Origin: Trichoplax adhaerens
Lineage: Eukaryota; Placozoa; Uniplacotomia; Trichoplacea; Trichoplacidae
Length of the DNA stretch: 64,000 nucleotides
Direction: 5' to 3'
NCBI RefSeq assembly: GCF_000150275.1
Contig: NW_002060946.1
Location: 4,067,035 to 4,131,034, forward strand
Positions within the stretch are counted from its first letter, which is position 1. Each line of letters starts with the position of its first letter. A program made the translations under genes and the position numbers. The notes beneath the pieces were generated by a model that made no database searches, was not told where the DNA came from, and was given only the letters and a program-made list of their open reading frames with translations. This document shows positions 12,385 to 26,664 of the stretch, one piece after another.

Positions 12385-13514
12385 ACCAGTTTGTTTAACT
12401 ATTTTTTGTTGTATTTGTTACACGATGAAGAATTAGTAAAATTTATTACTATTGTGCTTATCATCTTTCAAAGCAATTGAATATCTAAAATCATGTAATT
12501 GTCGTTGTACTGGTATATCTACTGTGACCTATGGTAATTATGTTGAAATTTTGAAATGTTGTTCAAGCTTTTACCACTCTTTATTTACGAATTAATAGCC
12601 AATAAACTTAATTTAATATAAACTGATGTCTTTAAATAATGGAGTAGCAATCTACTGTATCGTAGGATTGAATACTATAATATTTGTATATGACAGATAG
12701 GTAAAGATATTGCAATTATCAATCTCCTCTAAATTGCATAAATAAATTGGTAGTCAAAATTTCCTTTCATAACTAATTGTTATCATTACTTAGATCAAAG
12801 CTACAAAATAAGCTACTCTACATACCATTATTTCGAAGATGTATGATAATTTTACGGATAATTATAATTAGATTCTTCAGGTATTTTCAGTATCGATATC
12901 CAACATTATTAGAACTTCGCTACTTAAGATGCGATACTTGTAAACATATAATATGTGTATATTATGTACATATTTTCAATATTAATATCTAAGATTATTA
13001 GACCTTAAGATACGATAGCTATTATATATATAGTACGTACACATATGACAGGACATAGTCTGTTGTGGGGGATTAAACATAAAGTAGATTATTTGTATCT
13101 TAGAGAGACTGTATGTAAGCAATATGCGGTTTTTCCGTAGCATAAGTAATTCACAGCTCGGCATTTATTGTAGCAAAGATCAATGTGAGCTATTTTTAGC
13201 TTGTCAGCAATGCATAATTTATGGTAGTTATTATAACTAAGATTAGTTGAAAGATATCCATAATCCATGATTCTATACTATATACTGCAAAACGCATCAT
13301 GTTATGCATATATTATCAGTATACATACAGTAGATCAGTACTTTTATTAATTACCGTCATATATTATCGCAGTAATAATACATTTATAATTATTTAATCT
13401 CAAAGTATACAATAAATTATAGTATAATACTGGCGGTATTCAACAAATAAACAGAACAACTCAATATCAGAGACGTTAGCACCAAATCATAACTTCTACA
13501 AACTTGCTGCTTGT

Positions 13515-13675
13515 TGTTGAAGAATTGACAATATTTTGCTTCAGTATTAAATCGCAATTTTTATGTACATCCTATATTTTGATCAAGGTTCGACAATATT
13601 TCACTTCAGCACCAAATTGCAATTTTTACGTGCATACTATATTTTATTGAAGTGTTGACAATATTTTACCTGCAT
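13515..13675. repeat. Tandem repeat, period about 65 bp, 2.5 copies
   Basis: 'ttgacaatattttgcttcag' (13525), 'tcgacaatatttcacttcag' (13589) and 'ttgacaatattttacctgc' (13655) mark the copies. Each full copy continues with 'aaat.gcaatttttatgt' and 'catactatattttg'. Confidence 0.7.
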
Positions 13676-13759
13676 GTTTGTAAATTTGCTAATTCTTTAC
13701 CATCACAGAGAACTGCGAAATAGTTCAAATGCTAATCAAATATTATAATACAGTGAATA

Positions 13760-13834
13760 AAATAATTTTCGTCAATTTTACACCCGATAACGAAATTTTG
13801 TGCTATTATAGGGTCAAATCGACGAAAATTATTT
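13760..13834. repeat. Inverted repeat with 14-bp perfect arms
   Basis: The left arm 'aaataattttcgtc' (13760-13773) is the exact reverse complement of the right arm 'gacgaaaattattt' (13821-13834). The match extends five bases inward with one mismatch. It may be a hairpin or the remnant of a small inverted-repeat element; no target duplication was seen. Confidence 0.6.
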
Positions 13835-16800
13835 GAAATTAAATAATTGTGACCTTACTCAGCTAAAATATCTATGCTTAGTGCCGTCATTATTTATTTA
13901 CCATTGTAAAAGAAAAATGAAATAAAAAGCACCTGCCATAAAATAGACATTTTGAGAGTCTATACATGCTACGTCTTTAATATTATGTAGCTAATCACTA
14001 TAGATTTCATGTAGTACTTTAACAAAAAATGCAAACATGTTGGGAATATTATATTCCTATTGATGTTAGAAATTGATAACTTAATTCTTCGATAATAATT
14101 TCCAATGTTAAATCTACTGTCTATATATTCAAGCATCTTGGATATTATTCACCTGTTTCTGCCACAAATGATAGTACTGTTCATTTTTAGGACAATATTT
14201 ATAAAGTAGAGTCTAATTATATTCAAATCGATTCTTTTGCCGATTTATAATTAGAAACGATCAAAATCTCTCGCATAGTATACACAGTGATGTAATATCT
14301 AGAGGTAACAATTAAACATACCACGATAGTGAAATGGTATAAAGTATCTCTCAGTTACGTCATATAAGACCACGTCAGAAAGTAAACGCTAAAGTGACAA
14401 TCAGTGTTATGATATTGGCACATAGTTGTGAGCGTTAATACAATCAATCAATCGATTGTATTAAAATGAATATTTTATTTCGACGAATAATAGATAACAT
14501 AGATCTACGATTACGTAAGATAAAATACAATTAATTCTAAAGTTTAAAATAAATTTCTACCAATCATGGACTTACAATTCTTGTCTTTATTGTCTTTATC
14601 GGCAATCTGTTAAGTAGATATTATACTAATGGATGAATGTATCGACGAAGGGAAATGTTATTTTCCCCTAAAAATGTGGCCACGTCTAGCTGTAATCCAT
14701 GCTAAGCAGAAAACTGAAACAACTGTCGATTGATTGTTTCTTGGATAATTATCACGTCAGCTATAAGCTAGGAATCGAGGTGTAAATGGTCAAATTGAGA
14801 AATATTTTAAGTTACTGTAGGCTACTCGTTCAACTTGTATAAAATCTGCCACCAATACAACCAAGGCTTTAAAATTTTAATTCTAATCATTCTAGAATTA
14901 TCCTTCTAAATAACGTAATGTAGTCTATTTCAGAAAAGTTCATGTTATGTTGACAATATAGAATAATCAAGCATTATATTATCCCACTATTTATTTAAAA
15001 TCTCCACGGCAACCGGCAAGAAAAACCTATTTAACTAGCATTGAAAAGACTATCCTTTCTATCACATTGTTTATTCAGTGTACCCATGGTTATAAATAGT
15101 GTAATACTAGCTCATATACCAATAACAACAGTAGAGTAGTATTGTTTTCCTTCTTCATCATGATAGCAATACCGCTATTCTGTTTTTCAAAAAATCAAAA
15201 CGTAAAATAGATATATAGCTTTGAAGCATATTAAGTACCAGTATATGATTGTATGAGCATTTTGTCCCTTTCAGTTTAATGCAAATTAGTTGGCATGGCA
15301 ACCGTTGGCAGTTCCATGACCGTAGTTAAGGCACATGAAAATCTTCTTTCTACCGTTGGAATTGAATCAACTTTAGTCGGTATTTCCCCCCTCCCCCGCA
15401 ATAGGATAGTATAAGTATAGATTATATTTATATTTAAAATACACCATAGAAATGATGCTTTTTGGGAGATTTCTTGATCGTCTCTAGTGAAGCAACACAA
15501 TATCATCACTTTGACAGCTTAGGTATATTGCACTCATGGGATAATATTAAATTTGTATGAATTTTAAGCTTATACGTGTCGTTTTGATGGCTATGGGAAA
15601 ATAAATATACGCGTATATCTTTTCATTCACTTATTTAGTCAAGCGCGTGGCATGCAACTAATTTGATGCAGGACATATTTGATTATAATTATTAGAGTAG
15701 AATAGACCATTAGATCTTATACTTGTGACTATAATTAGTGCTATATCCCGTAGTGCCTAGATAGGCACAATAGAATCTCTGCTTGTCATGTTTCGAGTAC
15801 CCTGAGGCTCTACCTTAAACAGTAATGATCTTACTGTGCTAACAGAGCGTAGCCATCTCGATATCTATATGGTATACAGTATATCGCCTTGTTATAATGG
15901 AACTATCGAAGACGATCAAGTCAGTACTACACTACAAGGAAACTGTTGTATGTCTGCTATCAGACAAGTGCTTATTTTATTGATCGATACAATGGTTTCA
16001 GACTACCACACTTGGTGGTCGGTGCCATCCATTCAATGCTATACGAGTGGCATGGCTAGATGTATCTGTCTTACTTTATTGATACGCTTATCTGGCTAAA
16101 ATATAATTTGAAATACTAGTATGATTAATTTGATCCGTAGTATCAAAATTAGAGATTGATACGAATGGTGATCGTGGTGAACGTTTCCACTTCTTTTACG
16201 CGATGGTAAATAAATAAATTACTTTAATTATTTATGGATCAATGGATAGAACGAATTGTTAATCCTTTGGCTTTTTTACTTTCAGGGAAAATACAATTAC
16301 AATACGAGTATTATAATAGAATGGATGGAGTCCGGTTTGAATATTAATATTTTATAAGTGATGGTTCATCTTCATATTTATTTCCTTCAAGCAATGATGA
16401 TTGATTAATTCTATCGCAATTGCATAGTAATAAGACAGTAAATGATAAAATGACGAATCTGTATATAGACAGTTAGCTATTGTCTTTGCCGCTTACTCTT
16501 ACTCTAGAGGCAACGAATCAAGTTTTCTACTTGCAGATTTGCGGCATAGTAAACAAAAAAAGTAAAAGAAACAAATTTAAGGCCAGCAGCTGTCCTATGA
16601 ATGACCGTGGAAATGTTGATCTACCGCAATCATTCACTTTCACCTGCTGTATTCTATTGATGTAAGCGTTGTTTCATCTCATTTTGAGCATCATGGACAC
16701 CGCCAAGAAGAAGAGTAGAAAAATGAGCTCAAAAATGGAGCTTTTGAGCTATTCCACGCTACCATCAATCATTCTAATTCATCCTGCGACAGGGTTATTA

Positions 16801-16879
16801 TGAAACTCATTGACGCTAGTGCTGAAATATTACTAATCATTCTATATGTTTGTATAAAGCTTCAGTTCCACGACTACTT

Positions 16880-17720
16880 CTCTATAAGAGTGGATAGGAC
16901 CACCGAGCCCGGGTCTAATACGGCAGTGGTGTGTTAAAGTAACACACCATCGAGAGGGCCCCCTTAAAATGACCATGAGTATTTTATTCCCCTCCGGGTT
17001 GTGTTTTTTTTTACCATCGAGGTATAAAGAGAAGAAGCTTAAGCAAAGCTTTTCCTTATACCGCTACGGTTTCTAGTTTCTACTGTGCAATGGTGAAAGG
17101 TTTACATCTTGGTGGCGCCCATACAATACTCAGAAAATGCAGAATGGACTTGACTAAGAATAAGCCATGTTAGCTATTCTGCTAACCACCCCGTCTACCA
17201 TGAACAGTATCGTTCACCGGTGTTCCACAGCAGGCTCATTACACCCCCCTTACGTCATGTGTGTTTGGCGCCCGATGGCAAGTTCAACTTTGGGCTGGGC
17301 CGGGGGCCCGGGCCCCATAAGCTTGAACACGGTCCGCTCACTAACTGCCTAGTAGTCCAGGACATGAGTGAATGATAGAGAGTTTAATATGGTCACTAGG
17401 CAGCAAGGGGCTGGATGTATGAGTTTACATGGTCAACCACCGGGTTTTAATGATGGTGGTGCCACCAGCCCCTGGTACGGTTTGTGCGCCACAATCAGTT
17501 AGTACTGAACTCAGTAGTCAAGGAGCCCAGGGGGCTATTGTAATCTGCCCGTGTGTACTCTCAGTCTACCCCTAGGCAACGTCATATCGTGTATCAAGAC
17601 AGCCTCATGAGATGTATAATCCAGTAGGGTTACCATTGTCCTGGCTGATGCTATGTATAGAAAGTGACAATGTCAAGGCTGTAACCGACAAGTTGACAAC
17701 ACACCGTCTCTAAGGCCGAC
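16880..17720. other. GC-rich, hairpin-bearing island of unknown nature
   Basis: The base composition is clearly richer in G and C than the AT-rich surroundings. It contains a perfect hairpin 'tggtgtgtta-aag-taacacacca' (about 16926-16948), a self-complementary 'ggggcccgggcccc' (about 17303-17316), and a 'ggggctgg' / 'ccagcccc' pair (about 17407 and 17467). No long open frame is present, and I could not match it to 5S, U1, U5, U6, SRP RNA or tRNA from memory. It could be a structured non-coding RNA gene, a non-autonomous mobile element, or foreign DNA. Confidence 0.45.
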
Positions 17721-18125
17721 AAGCTACACAAACATACACCAAGTTCTCATACAAAAGCCTAGTATTCAACTTTTCAATCCGTCAGCCATGTCCAACCAAG
17801 TCCCATAGCAACGGTGGTCAAGAGTACGCAAGCGTGTTGGCAAGCAGTTTCGTTTAATGTTCCATTTTCTGCCTGACAACGTGTTGTTGAATAGCAACCA
17901 GCAACGCATTAGCTATTAAGAGCAACAGCTTGGGCCTAAATAACCTTCTCAAGCTAGTCTGGTATCTAAACAATTAGCATTTGCTTGTATCGACTACATT
18001 GCACAAGGCGCTGTGGCTATTAGCAGTAGCATCGTTTGGTTGGTTGTTGCAAATCACCTCCATTGCTGAGTAACAAACTTTTTCCACTTTTTCCTTCAAA
18101 TAATCTATCCAACAAACAACAAGTT

Positions 18126-20628
18126 ATGTTCAAGAATACTTTCCAATCGGGATTTCTATCAATTTTATTCAGTATTGGTAGTAAACCTTTGCAATTATGG
18201 GATAAACAGGTAAATTGACTTGATTAGTTAGCAACTAATTTCAATTCCTATACGTTGACTACTTTTCCTAGTCGATGACACTATTCAAACTACTATGGCA
18301 ACCAAGACAGATACATTCATATCATCGATCGTTTCATCATTTTTGATCGATATGAAACATTTTTCTCATGACTTTTATGCATTATCATCTCTTTTAGGTC
18401 AGAAACGGACATATTAAAAGGATAACTGATGATGATATCCAATCATTAGTTTTAGATATTTCTGGCACTAATGTTAGGTAAATGGATTACTATCAACATA
18501 GATGGATTATTGTTGACATGGATCGATTTTACAATTTTCATAAACTAAAATGAATTACTAATCGTAGATACATCGTCTATCATCACAGCAATACTGTAGT
18601 CTATTGCTAATTTCAAGTGTTTTTGATCATCAATCGCTTCTGTCTTGCTTATTCCATGTTAAAATAATAGATAGATGAGTTATATGTTTGTTTGGTATGG
18701 AGATTTTTTTCTCTCCTTCGGATAACGTTGACTGACAGTCGCTTCACTATGTTGATAGAAGCTTACTTCTCTACTTTACGCAACATAGATATAATCATTA
18801 TCTAGCATAGTAACACTTTTCCATCTTGTAAATGATTATCCTTAGTTTATGTTATTTATTTTAATCAAATGTCTCTTACCCTTTTTTTCTAGTACAACAT
18901 TCCTAACGTGTCCTCCTCCAAATTCAAAGAAATTTCTCGGCATCAAATTGCCTTTTTTAGTCATGATTATTAAGAACATGAACAAATTTTTCACTTTTGA
19001 AGTACAGGTAAATTTCCTATAACAAGCTACGATCTGACCGATCGATCAAGTGTAATGATGACCGTGCTCAAAAAAAAAAAATTACGTGGCTAATGCAAGC
19101 CAATTTTGAACCATAAGTACACTGTCAATTTCAACCATTTTGTGCAATAGTGGCAAAACTGCAGTAATAGGCTAATAGTTACGCTATAGTTAAATCGTAA
19201 TTTAGCTAAATACATTATTTTGTAGGATCATAATCGTTATCTAATACTTTTCATTACAATAAATCTATACAACGTATAACCTCATATCCAAACAATCAGT
19301 TTTAAAAATCTTGTAGATTAAACTGCTGATAACGAAATCTTTATTCTGTGTTGGTAGTTATGGCTATCTACAAGTTACTGTAACAGCTAGTAGTACATCT
19401 CTGTAGTCTAATAGTTATACCTTGTAATTGGTAGGCATTAAAATAGAAGGAACCAGCGACAGTTGAGTTTCAAAATAGCTGTTAGTTCACTATTTTCTTT
19501 ACAGGGTCTGAAATAGTACACGTAATTGCCAGTTTAACCCCGCCGGCAGTAGAAGCCATACGTCATGTAGGGTTTTCCTGGTATCCTATAGAACTATTTC
19601 TTGCTTGTAGGCTACTTGAGATTAAAAAAACCCATATCAATTACTGAATACAATATATCTCAAGTTAGAACATAATTTACCTGTACAGTACAAAAAGTGC
19701 AAATATGGGCTTTTTCTTAGTTTATAGTATATGTAAAAATGGATGCAACCCTATTTAAATTTATTTTAATAGGTTTGATATAAATCTAACGAATTTAAAT
19801 TCCATTGTTAACTACTTTGGGTTAATTAAATGGAGTAGCATACGGCAATATGAAATTATATCTCTTTACGACCTTGTGTTTATCGAAAGTATTATGTATG
19901 GGTTCAAATTCTAAACATTTGTTACCAAATCCTATTCTATTTTGCCATCAAGATCTATTCACAAATAGTGTTAGACTGTAGTTATTACACTCAATCTTTA
20001 ATCGTGTTAACACTTCGTTTTCTTTATACCCGTAGGTACTAGATGACAAAAATATTCGTCGTCGATTTAGAGCTTCAAATTATCAATCAACAACTAGAGT
20101 AAAGCCTTTCATTTGTACAATGCCTATGAGATTGGACGATGGTTGGAACCAAATTCAGGTAAGAGAAATATCAAGTCTACATTAAATTGAAATACCTTAT
20201 AAGGTAGTAAACATTTTCACTAGTATACTGTTTCTATAGACCTGATTATCGCGTGATATACTTGTTGAAATTCAATAAATTAATACCAAAAAGATACGAA
20301 ATATTTTCGGAAATTGTCCTTTTGATTAATCATCCTTTACTGCTTATCTTTTAGTTCAATCTGTCAGATTTCACTCGTAGAGCTTACGGCACCAATTACA
20401 TTGAAACTCTAAGAGTAAAAGTAAGTTCTTTCGCCTATTTGATAGATTTGATTTACAAAGTACATTTAACTGTGATCGATTAATTATCAATACTAACGTG
20501 ATTTGAATTGAACTCAGATTCATGCCAATTGTCGGATCAGACGAGTGTACTTCTCTGATCGTCTCTATTCGGAAGATGAATTGCCTCCAGAGTTTAAACT
20601 CTTTTTGCCAGTAGAGAAAAAACATTGA
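18126..20628 (+). CDS. CFAP20: Cilia- and flagella-associated protein 20, six exons
   Basis: The exons are 18126-18209, 18398-18477, 18893-19007, 20036-20158, 20355-20420 and 20518-20628, coding 192 aa against 193 in human. The protein starts [20 protein letters not shown] and keeps the near-invariant blocks of this extremely conserved family: '[20 protein letters not shown]', '[16 protein letters not shown]' and '[19 protein letters not shown]'. CFAP20 is an inner-junction protein that joins A and B tubules of axonemal doublet microtubules and affects ciliary beating and tubulin polyglutamylation. The ATG at 18126 was chosen because it matches the family start exactly; an in-frame upstream ATG would add 30 unrelated residues. 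Its presence fits an animal with motile cilia. Its 3' end faces the 3' end of ADCK5. Confidence 0.98.
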
Positions 20629-22172
20629 TGACACTTTAAATACCGGTAAGTTTCGATTTTACACTAGATAATATTATTAATAGTTCTATTATAAATTTTT
20701 GAAAATTATTAATGTATCGTAAGTGAACTTAGCCTTAAGATGAAAAAGTTCTTTTATTAATCGATTTAGATCAAAGCTGATGTAACTTAAGCACTAATTA
20801 TGGTAATTAAAATTTAATCTAAAATCTTACAGGGGATTTAAATGAATTACATGGCAGCGAATGTAATTGGAAATGATAAAGTTAAAAAATACGGCAGCCA
20901 AGAAACCCATGTAACAATCAATTACAGTTGTAATGAAAGGAGTACTATAGATTAATTTGATATGATTATAATTATTCTTTATACGGAAATGCTTGTTGTT
21001 ACTATTTCATAGATCATCCTATTCCTATGACAAGTATTGTTAATACTGTAGTACAACTATGAACAAACTAGATTATTTACCTGTTGTTAATTATATCTAT
21101 AACAATACCGATAATGTGAAATTTCATCGTTTGCTTATCTTGTTTAGTTTTTTTATTATTATTATTCACTATACGTGCCTATATGCTGTATTTCTTCTGC
21201 TTCTTAAATAACGTTATTGAAATTTGGGAGAAAAAATTACATGTTATATTATAAGCACCTGGACTAATCTTAGACAAATTGCTTAATTATGAAATTAACA
21301 TTGGATATGTAAAGCATATTAGTTCATTGCTCGCTCTTCAACAGTGATGTTTATTAAAGCTGTAATTACAAGAAACAATCAATATAACGGTGGGACTGTG
21401 CAGAGCCCTAAATGGAAGAAGTCATTTGTAGTAGCGATAATTAAGCATACAGTTATCATTCCCAGCGAAATAAATAGTATCATTGATGAACAATTAGCTA
21501 TGGTATGAGTTAGTGTTTTTTCGTCAGTAATTTAAGAGTTTATAACTAAACTGGCTCAATACAATCCTAATTATAGCTCTATTAATCCAAAATCTTCATG
21601 GAATAATATTCAAGTATTTTGAGTCATTCGTTAACTCGATTTCTTAGCTAATATAAATGCATTCAATGTCCATCAAATAATTTGTATATAACAATAATGA
21701 TTAACAATAATTGTCAATTCTAATGCGTATTCTGTTAAGATCTATTAACCAATAAAAACGACATTTCCATATAAATTGAGGTTAATTAAAATTTTGTACC
21801 AAAATTTCGTTATGATTGTATATTTAGGCAATGATTGAAAAAATTTCAAATACCATTGAATTTTATTTCAATGTTGTAGTAATACAGCATTATGTGCATG
21901 AATAATTTTAACCGTTAAAATAATAGCTAAAACAAATAAGAATTAAAATATTTATCTATAGAATAGGAAGAAAATTCCAGTTTTTTATAAAATAGAGTTG
22001 ATTAAAAGCATAAAACAGAATTCTTATGATTTTATATTAATAGAAACATTGCCTCCACTGTAGGTTTGATACCTGCCTCCATAAATACTCAGCTACTCGC
22101 ACATACGCGTATACCATTATTTCTATATCAATTTTCTTTAAAAAGTATAAGTAAGTGTTAGGTAAAATTAAT
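20629..22172. other. Intergenic region between convergent CFAP20 and ADCK5
   Basis: This is AT-rich sequence between two 3' ends. It presumably contains both 3' UTRs. No open frame or repeat worth naming was seen. Confidence 0.5.
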
Positions 22173-25100
22173 TTACATAGCTCGTAATAGAGGTGTTAAA
22201 TCACTTGGTGCTCGTCCAATGAATTGTAAGAATCTTAGGTAGGTACGAAAAAACCATAGTTTAAAGTCATCCAATCTATAAAAAATAATTTAAACAAATT
22301 TAAATCAATCCTATACTTAGAGTAAGTTGCATACTTGGCAAATAAGCAGACTACGGTTAGATCAACAATGAGGTGATAATATATCAAATGAGCATTTGAC
22401 AAACAATAAACATAGTTACAGATACACTCGTATAATAGAAACTTTTTTTTCAGTAATAAAACATGTGATACTATAGCATCCATACATACAATATTCTCCA
22501 AATAGAATCACCTGAGTTGTGCGTTAAACATAAACAATTGATATTGAGATTGTACCATCTGCTTGAGAGATTTATCTTTATTATATGTACTGTTGAGGCC
22601 TTCAATTGAACTAAAAGAATTCATAACGATTATTTAGACATTCATCCTATTATATACTTTGCAACCAAAAGATCATTATAGTATTAACTATTCATTTCAT
22701 TATTTTTCCAATAGCCCTACCATCGAGCTAGCTCAACATGTCTGTTAACAGGATTGCCATATTCTTGCAAAACGGATCGTATAGTGTTTAGATTTCTACC
22801 GGAAGACGAGAATTCGTGAAATTATTAAAGTAATAACTTAAAAATTTTAATAATTAGCATACCAAATACTACTTCCTTAACAAATATTTTACATTACCTA
22901 AAAACTAATAGCATTGAAGTCGGCATGGCTTTCAATATTGTCATAATTTTGTCAAAGTTATTCTTAGACATATCTCGCATCTTTTTCATGTTTTGCTTGG
23001 TTATCTTTGAAATGAAAGAGATACGGTTGCTTCCTTGTGGTCGATCATACGGCCTCATCATAAGTATTGTAATAAAATTGAGATGGTCTATCCATTCAAT
23101 ACAATAGTAAAAGGTATCATAATTATATTAAATTAGGTCGAACTGATTAGAGCGCTTGCTATGTTAAATTGGGTTTATGATTTTATTAGCTAGATTACAG
23201 TGGAGTAATACCTTCAACACCTAGTGCTAAAGAGTATTTCTTAATGTCTTCTTCGTGGCCTAGAATAGCTGATTTCCAAAGCTGACAAAGGTTCGTTCTG
23301 ACGCTGGTGTACATATAAGATAATGGTGTAGAATCCATTACTGATTAGCTTCATTTTTACAGAATGTCACTCCTTGTACAGATTATTATTATACTGACGT
23401 TGGCTCTAATTCTTGATACAGTCCATGATCAAGGAGAACAATTTCAGCTTTACGATCAATTCCTTTCCTAATAAATACTTTTAAAAAATATGATGGGCTA
23501 TTAAGACATTGAAATCATAGTAGGGAATGATAAACGATTAATAACATGCTTTTGGGCTAACCATTTGCTGGATGAGGATCAGCATGAACAAATCCACTGG
23601 AGAAAATTTGCGTACCAAATGCTTTAATTAATTTTCTAGAAATCTAAATTTAGATACTTGTGCACTAAGATATGATACCAATCGTAAGGTAAATTTATAT
23701 ATATATACAGTAGAACTTTGTTAAGATCAATTACGTCTGCGAAATCAAGGCCCATTTGGCGTATTCTATCAAGATCATTCAATTTGACACCATTGATAAA
23801 TTCAGTTGTTAATATCCTCTGAAGAAAATGTAAAATTAAAATTATGCTATACCTTACTATTTTTAACGAGAATGATACATAATTATTATAGTTAAAACTG
23901 CTACTTGAATGTTGATAACTTACTTTACTGCTATACTGCCAATAAACTTGAGGTATGTGAACAAATGGAAGGTGTTTTAATTCTCTAGCTGAACGTTCGC
24001 CATTAGCACCTTCAAGCTCGAAATCTAATTCATTTTCTAGTGTTTTTTCTAGGTCCTGTAAGGTTAGTTCCAAAATAACACCACTAATTAAATATATGTT
24101 TACACTAACGAAATTATAAAATGTCTACTAACTCTAAGGACCCATGAAAATCCAAAGCTGGGATGCATGAATTGTATTGCATTTAATAAGATTCGAATCG
24201 TGGTTATATCGCCGCGAAATCTATCCCTTAAATCAATATATTGAATCTATAAACGGCAAAATGAATATAAAATGTTTTACCGTGCATTCATGTACAAAGA
24301 TTTTATATTCAATTACTATCAGTCCATTAATTAATTAATTAATTAATTAATTAATAATATTAAAATATCTTTTAACTTGTATGCAAGCTAACAATAGCGT
24401 GAACAATCAATTTACCTTGACGGCAACTCCTTCTCCTTGATGTGTAATAGCTTTATGAACTTGTGCTAAGCTCGCAGCTGCAATTGGCTTGTCATCAAAA
24501 CTTGCAAACATTTCAGACGGTTTCAAATTAAAATCTTCAAGAAACATATCTTCCACCTGCAATTTCAAACACAGAGTACGATATCATTTCTTGGCCGTAA
24601 GAGTTAACAATTAATGTACTTTATATACACGCCAATAGTAAAGTCATTATGACAATGCTGAGCAGCAAGTGTAGAAAGAAGCAAAGGGATTTCTATTTGA
24701 TTCTATAACGTGTAAAGATGACATGACGCATTCGTAACATTATTTTAGTCGTTTCAAAATAAGTTGAGTGAGAGATTACCTCTTTATAGCCTCTCGTTAA
24801 TGCCTACAAGCGCAACAGTAAAAAAAGTCAAACAGATGGGTAATTAGGTACAATGACAAATTCCATGGAAAGTCTATTTTTATGCAAAGTATACTCTTTA
24901 CAGAGATTCGAAAATTAATATGCCTATTATCTTACTCTATCACGTAGCACTTCAAGAGATTGTAAATATTCCTTTGGAAGGATATGATTCATGGTTGCCA
25001 AACCTTGACCTAATTTAACGTAAATTCCACCATTGAGGAGAATACCTTCAGTCATGATTTTAGCAGCATATTTGTGGCAATCCTTGATTACAGTCTTATA

Positions 25101-26178
25101 TTCATCGCTATCCTATTTTAAAATTAGAAGAAAGAGCATGATTAGAAGAGTAATCTGTACATAGTAACCTGTAGAATTTTTGTGGTGTATTGATATTCGC
25201 TTAGTCGATAGTCCGTCTATGAAAGCAATTTTTGCATAAATGATATTCCTGTAGGAAATTGTGCTAGGTGCTTGTCTATACCGTAGCCTACTTACAGGAT
25301 TTAATCCTAATAATTTCCACCAGTAATAGACTGATATGGTGAAACCAACAACGATTGATCTACAAAATAAGTCACACCGAAGGATTAGTTTTAATCACCT
25401 TATCCAAGAATTCATAAGTTTGTAATCATAGGTAAGAATGGCAGGCAAATTAGTGCCTATGAATATGCAATAAATTGATGAAATCATGGGACATAAACCG
25501 GTTGTTACTCTATTACTATCCATATTTTTGTGATGGTGCTATCAGTATGATTAAAAATGACTGAGGCAAAATCTCTATTAATTAATTTACTATCATGATA
25601 TGATGAAAGACAACGGCAGAGCATTGTTACAGTTATTCTACTCGTATGTGTTACTGCCATCATAGGTGTGGAAATGAAAGCAAAATCAATCTTGATTTAT
25701 GAACCGGTCATGGCGATGAGATAGTATAACACTAAAAGACGTTATTATGTAGAGTAGATTTTGCTTTGACGATTAAGAAATTAAGCATCTTCAAAAAGAG
25801 CATATTTTTGCCAATCTAACTATATTTAGCTCACCTCCGAAATCGATTAAAGCCTTTCGAAGTGATTAACCACCTGCGCCATTTCCTAGGGTAGAAAATT
25901 TTGACTGCTGCAATAGCGCTAGCGCTGATCGCCAAGCTCGTTAGGAAAGTATATCGAATCCAAGGGATTTTTGCTTGCTTCCTAGGATGTTTGATATTCG
26001 CAACAACGTTGGTTGATTTCATTCGGCTAAAATTTAGACAAGCATAATAGGGCGTTTGAACTTGTCTCCATAATGGCGATTGGCGAGAGATAGACAGGTA
26101 GCGAATAGTTGTAGCTGGATATGTGAATAATTTACTTGAATTGAAGATGGTTATTTTGGATAGTAATCTGGTCGACAT
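22173..26178 (-). CDS. ADCK5: ADCK5-type UbiB/ABC1 atypical kinase, 15 exons
   Basis: The exons are 26178-25835, 25359-25296, 25112-24936, 24803-24780 (24 bp), 24556-24416, 24246-24133, 24055-23924, 23818-23709, 23635-23562, 23477-23399, 23303-23212, 23087-22898, 22795-22721, 22610-22512 and 22275-22173, giving 605 aa. The N-terminus is rich in R/S/T like a mitochondrial presequence and is followed by two hydrophobic segments. UbiB hallmarks are present: the KxGQ motif ('YVKLGQGL'), the Ala-rich loop '[10 protein letters not shown]', 'VAVK', the catalytic 'HADPHPAN' and 'LLDHGLY', which replaces DFG. The block '[20 protein letters not shown]' and the C-terminal region match ADCK5 better than ADCK1/2 or COQ8. 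Relatives act in mitochondria, COQ8 in coenzyme Q synthesis; the role of ADCK5 is poorly known. One boundary is uncertain: exon 8 could end at 23735, but only 23709 keeps the frame, adding about eight residues. Confidence 0.95.
24325..24355. repeat. (TTAA)n microsatellite in ADCK5 intron
   Basis: About seven consecutive 'ttaa' units lie in the intron between the exons at 24556 and 24246. Confidence 0.9.
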
Positions 26179-26664
26179 GATCTAGAAATGAATTGGAATC
26201 ATGTTAATATGTTAGGAAATTGGTATTTCTATTGTCATTGATAAGAAAAAAATATAAGCTAAAGTGGTAAGATATTGCATTAGCTAGAGCTCTATCGCGA
26301 TATCTTGGCACTAGGTCACTAGCACAAATTTGATAGTCTATTTCCAGTTGATTGCTATTGTAACTTGCTCCTTATTGGATCATCCTTATTTCCATCGAGT
26401 AAAAAAATGTGCTGAGCAGGTCAAGATGGAGACCTGGCTGCTGATATCAATCGTGTATTCAATTCAATCTGCTCAACTGGTAAAGTATTGCATCCACTAG
26501 AATGGAATCGATACTAGCACTATAGCACTGGTAGGATAATATATTTTCCAGTGGAATAATAGTGTATGTTATCACTCCTAGGATAACTGTTGATTTCAAT
26601 TTCTATGCAGAAAATAAGAAGAGCAAAGATGCAGAGCTAGCTGATGTGATCAGTCCTCCATGCT

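Larger units (their letters stand above)
12385..18125. other. Long intergenic region, no supported gene
   Basis: Several 60-90 codon open frames occur but none has a recognisable domain or splice support. The region holds a 65-bp tandem repeat, an inverted repeat and a GC-rich island, which are listed separately. Confidence 0.5.

Noticed and set aside
15836-16099. Plus-strand 87-codon open frame
   Set aside because: No domain, Cys/Ile-rich random-looking composition, no neighbouring exons.
22055-22085. tRNA T-arm-like 'gtaggtttgatacctgcc'
   Set aside because: No matching D-arm or acceptor stem was found around it; also inside the ADCK5 3' region.
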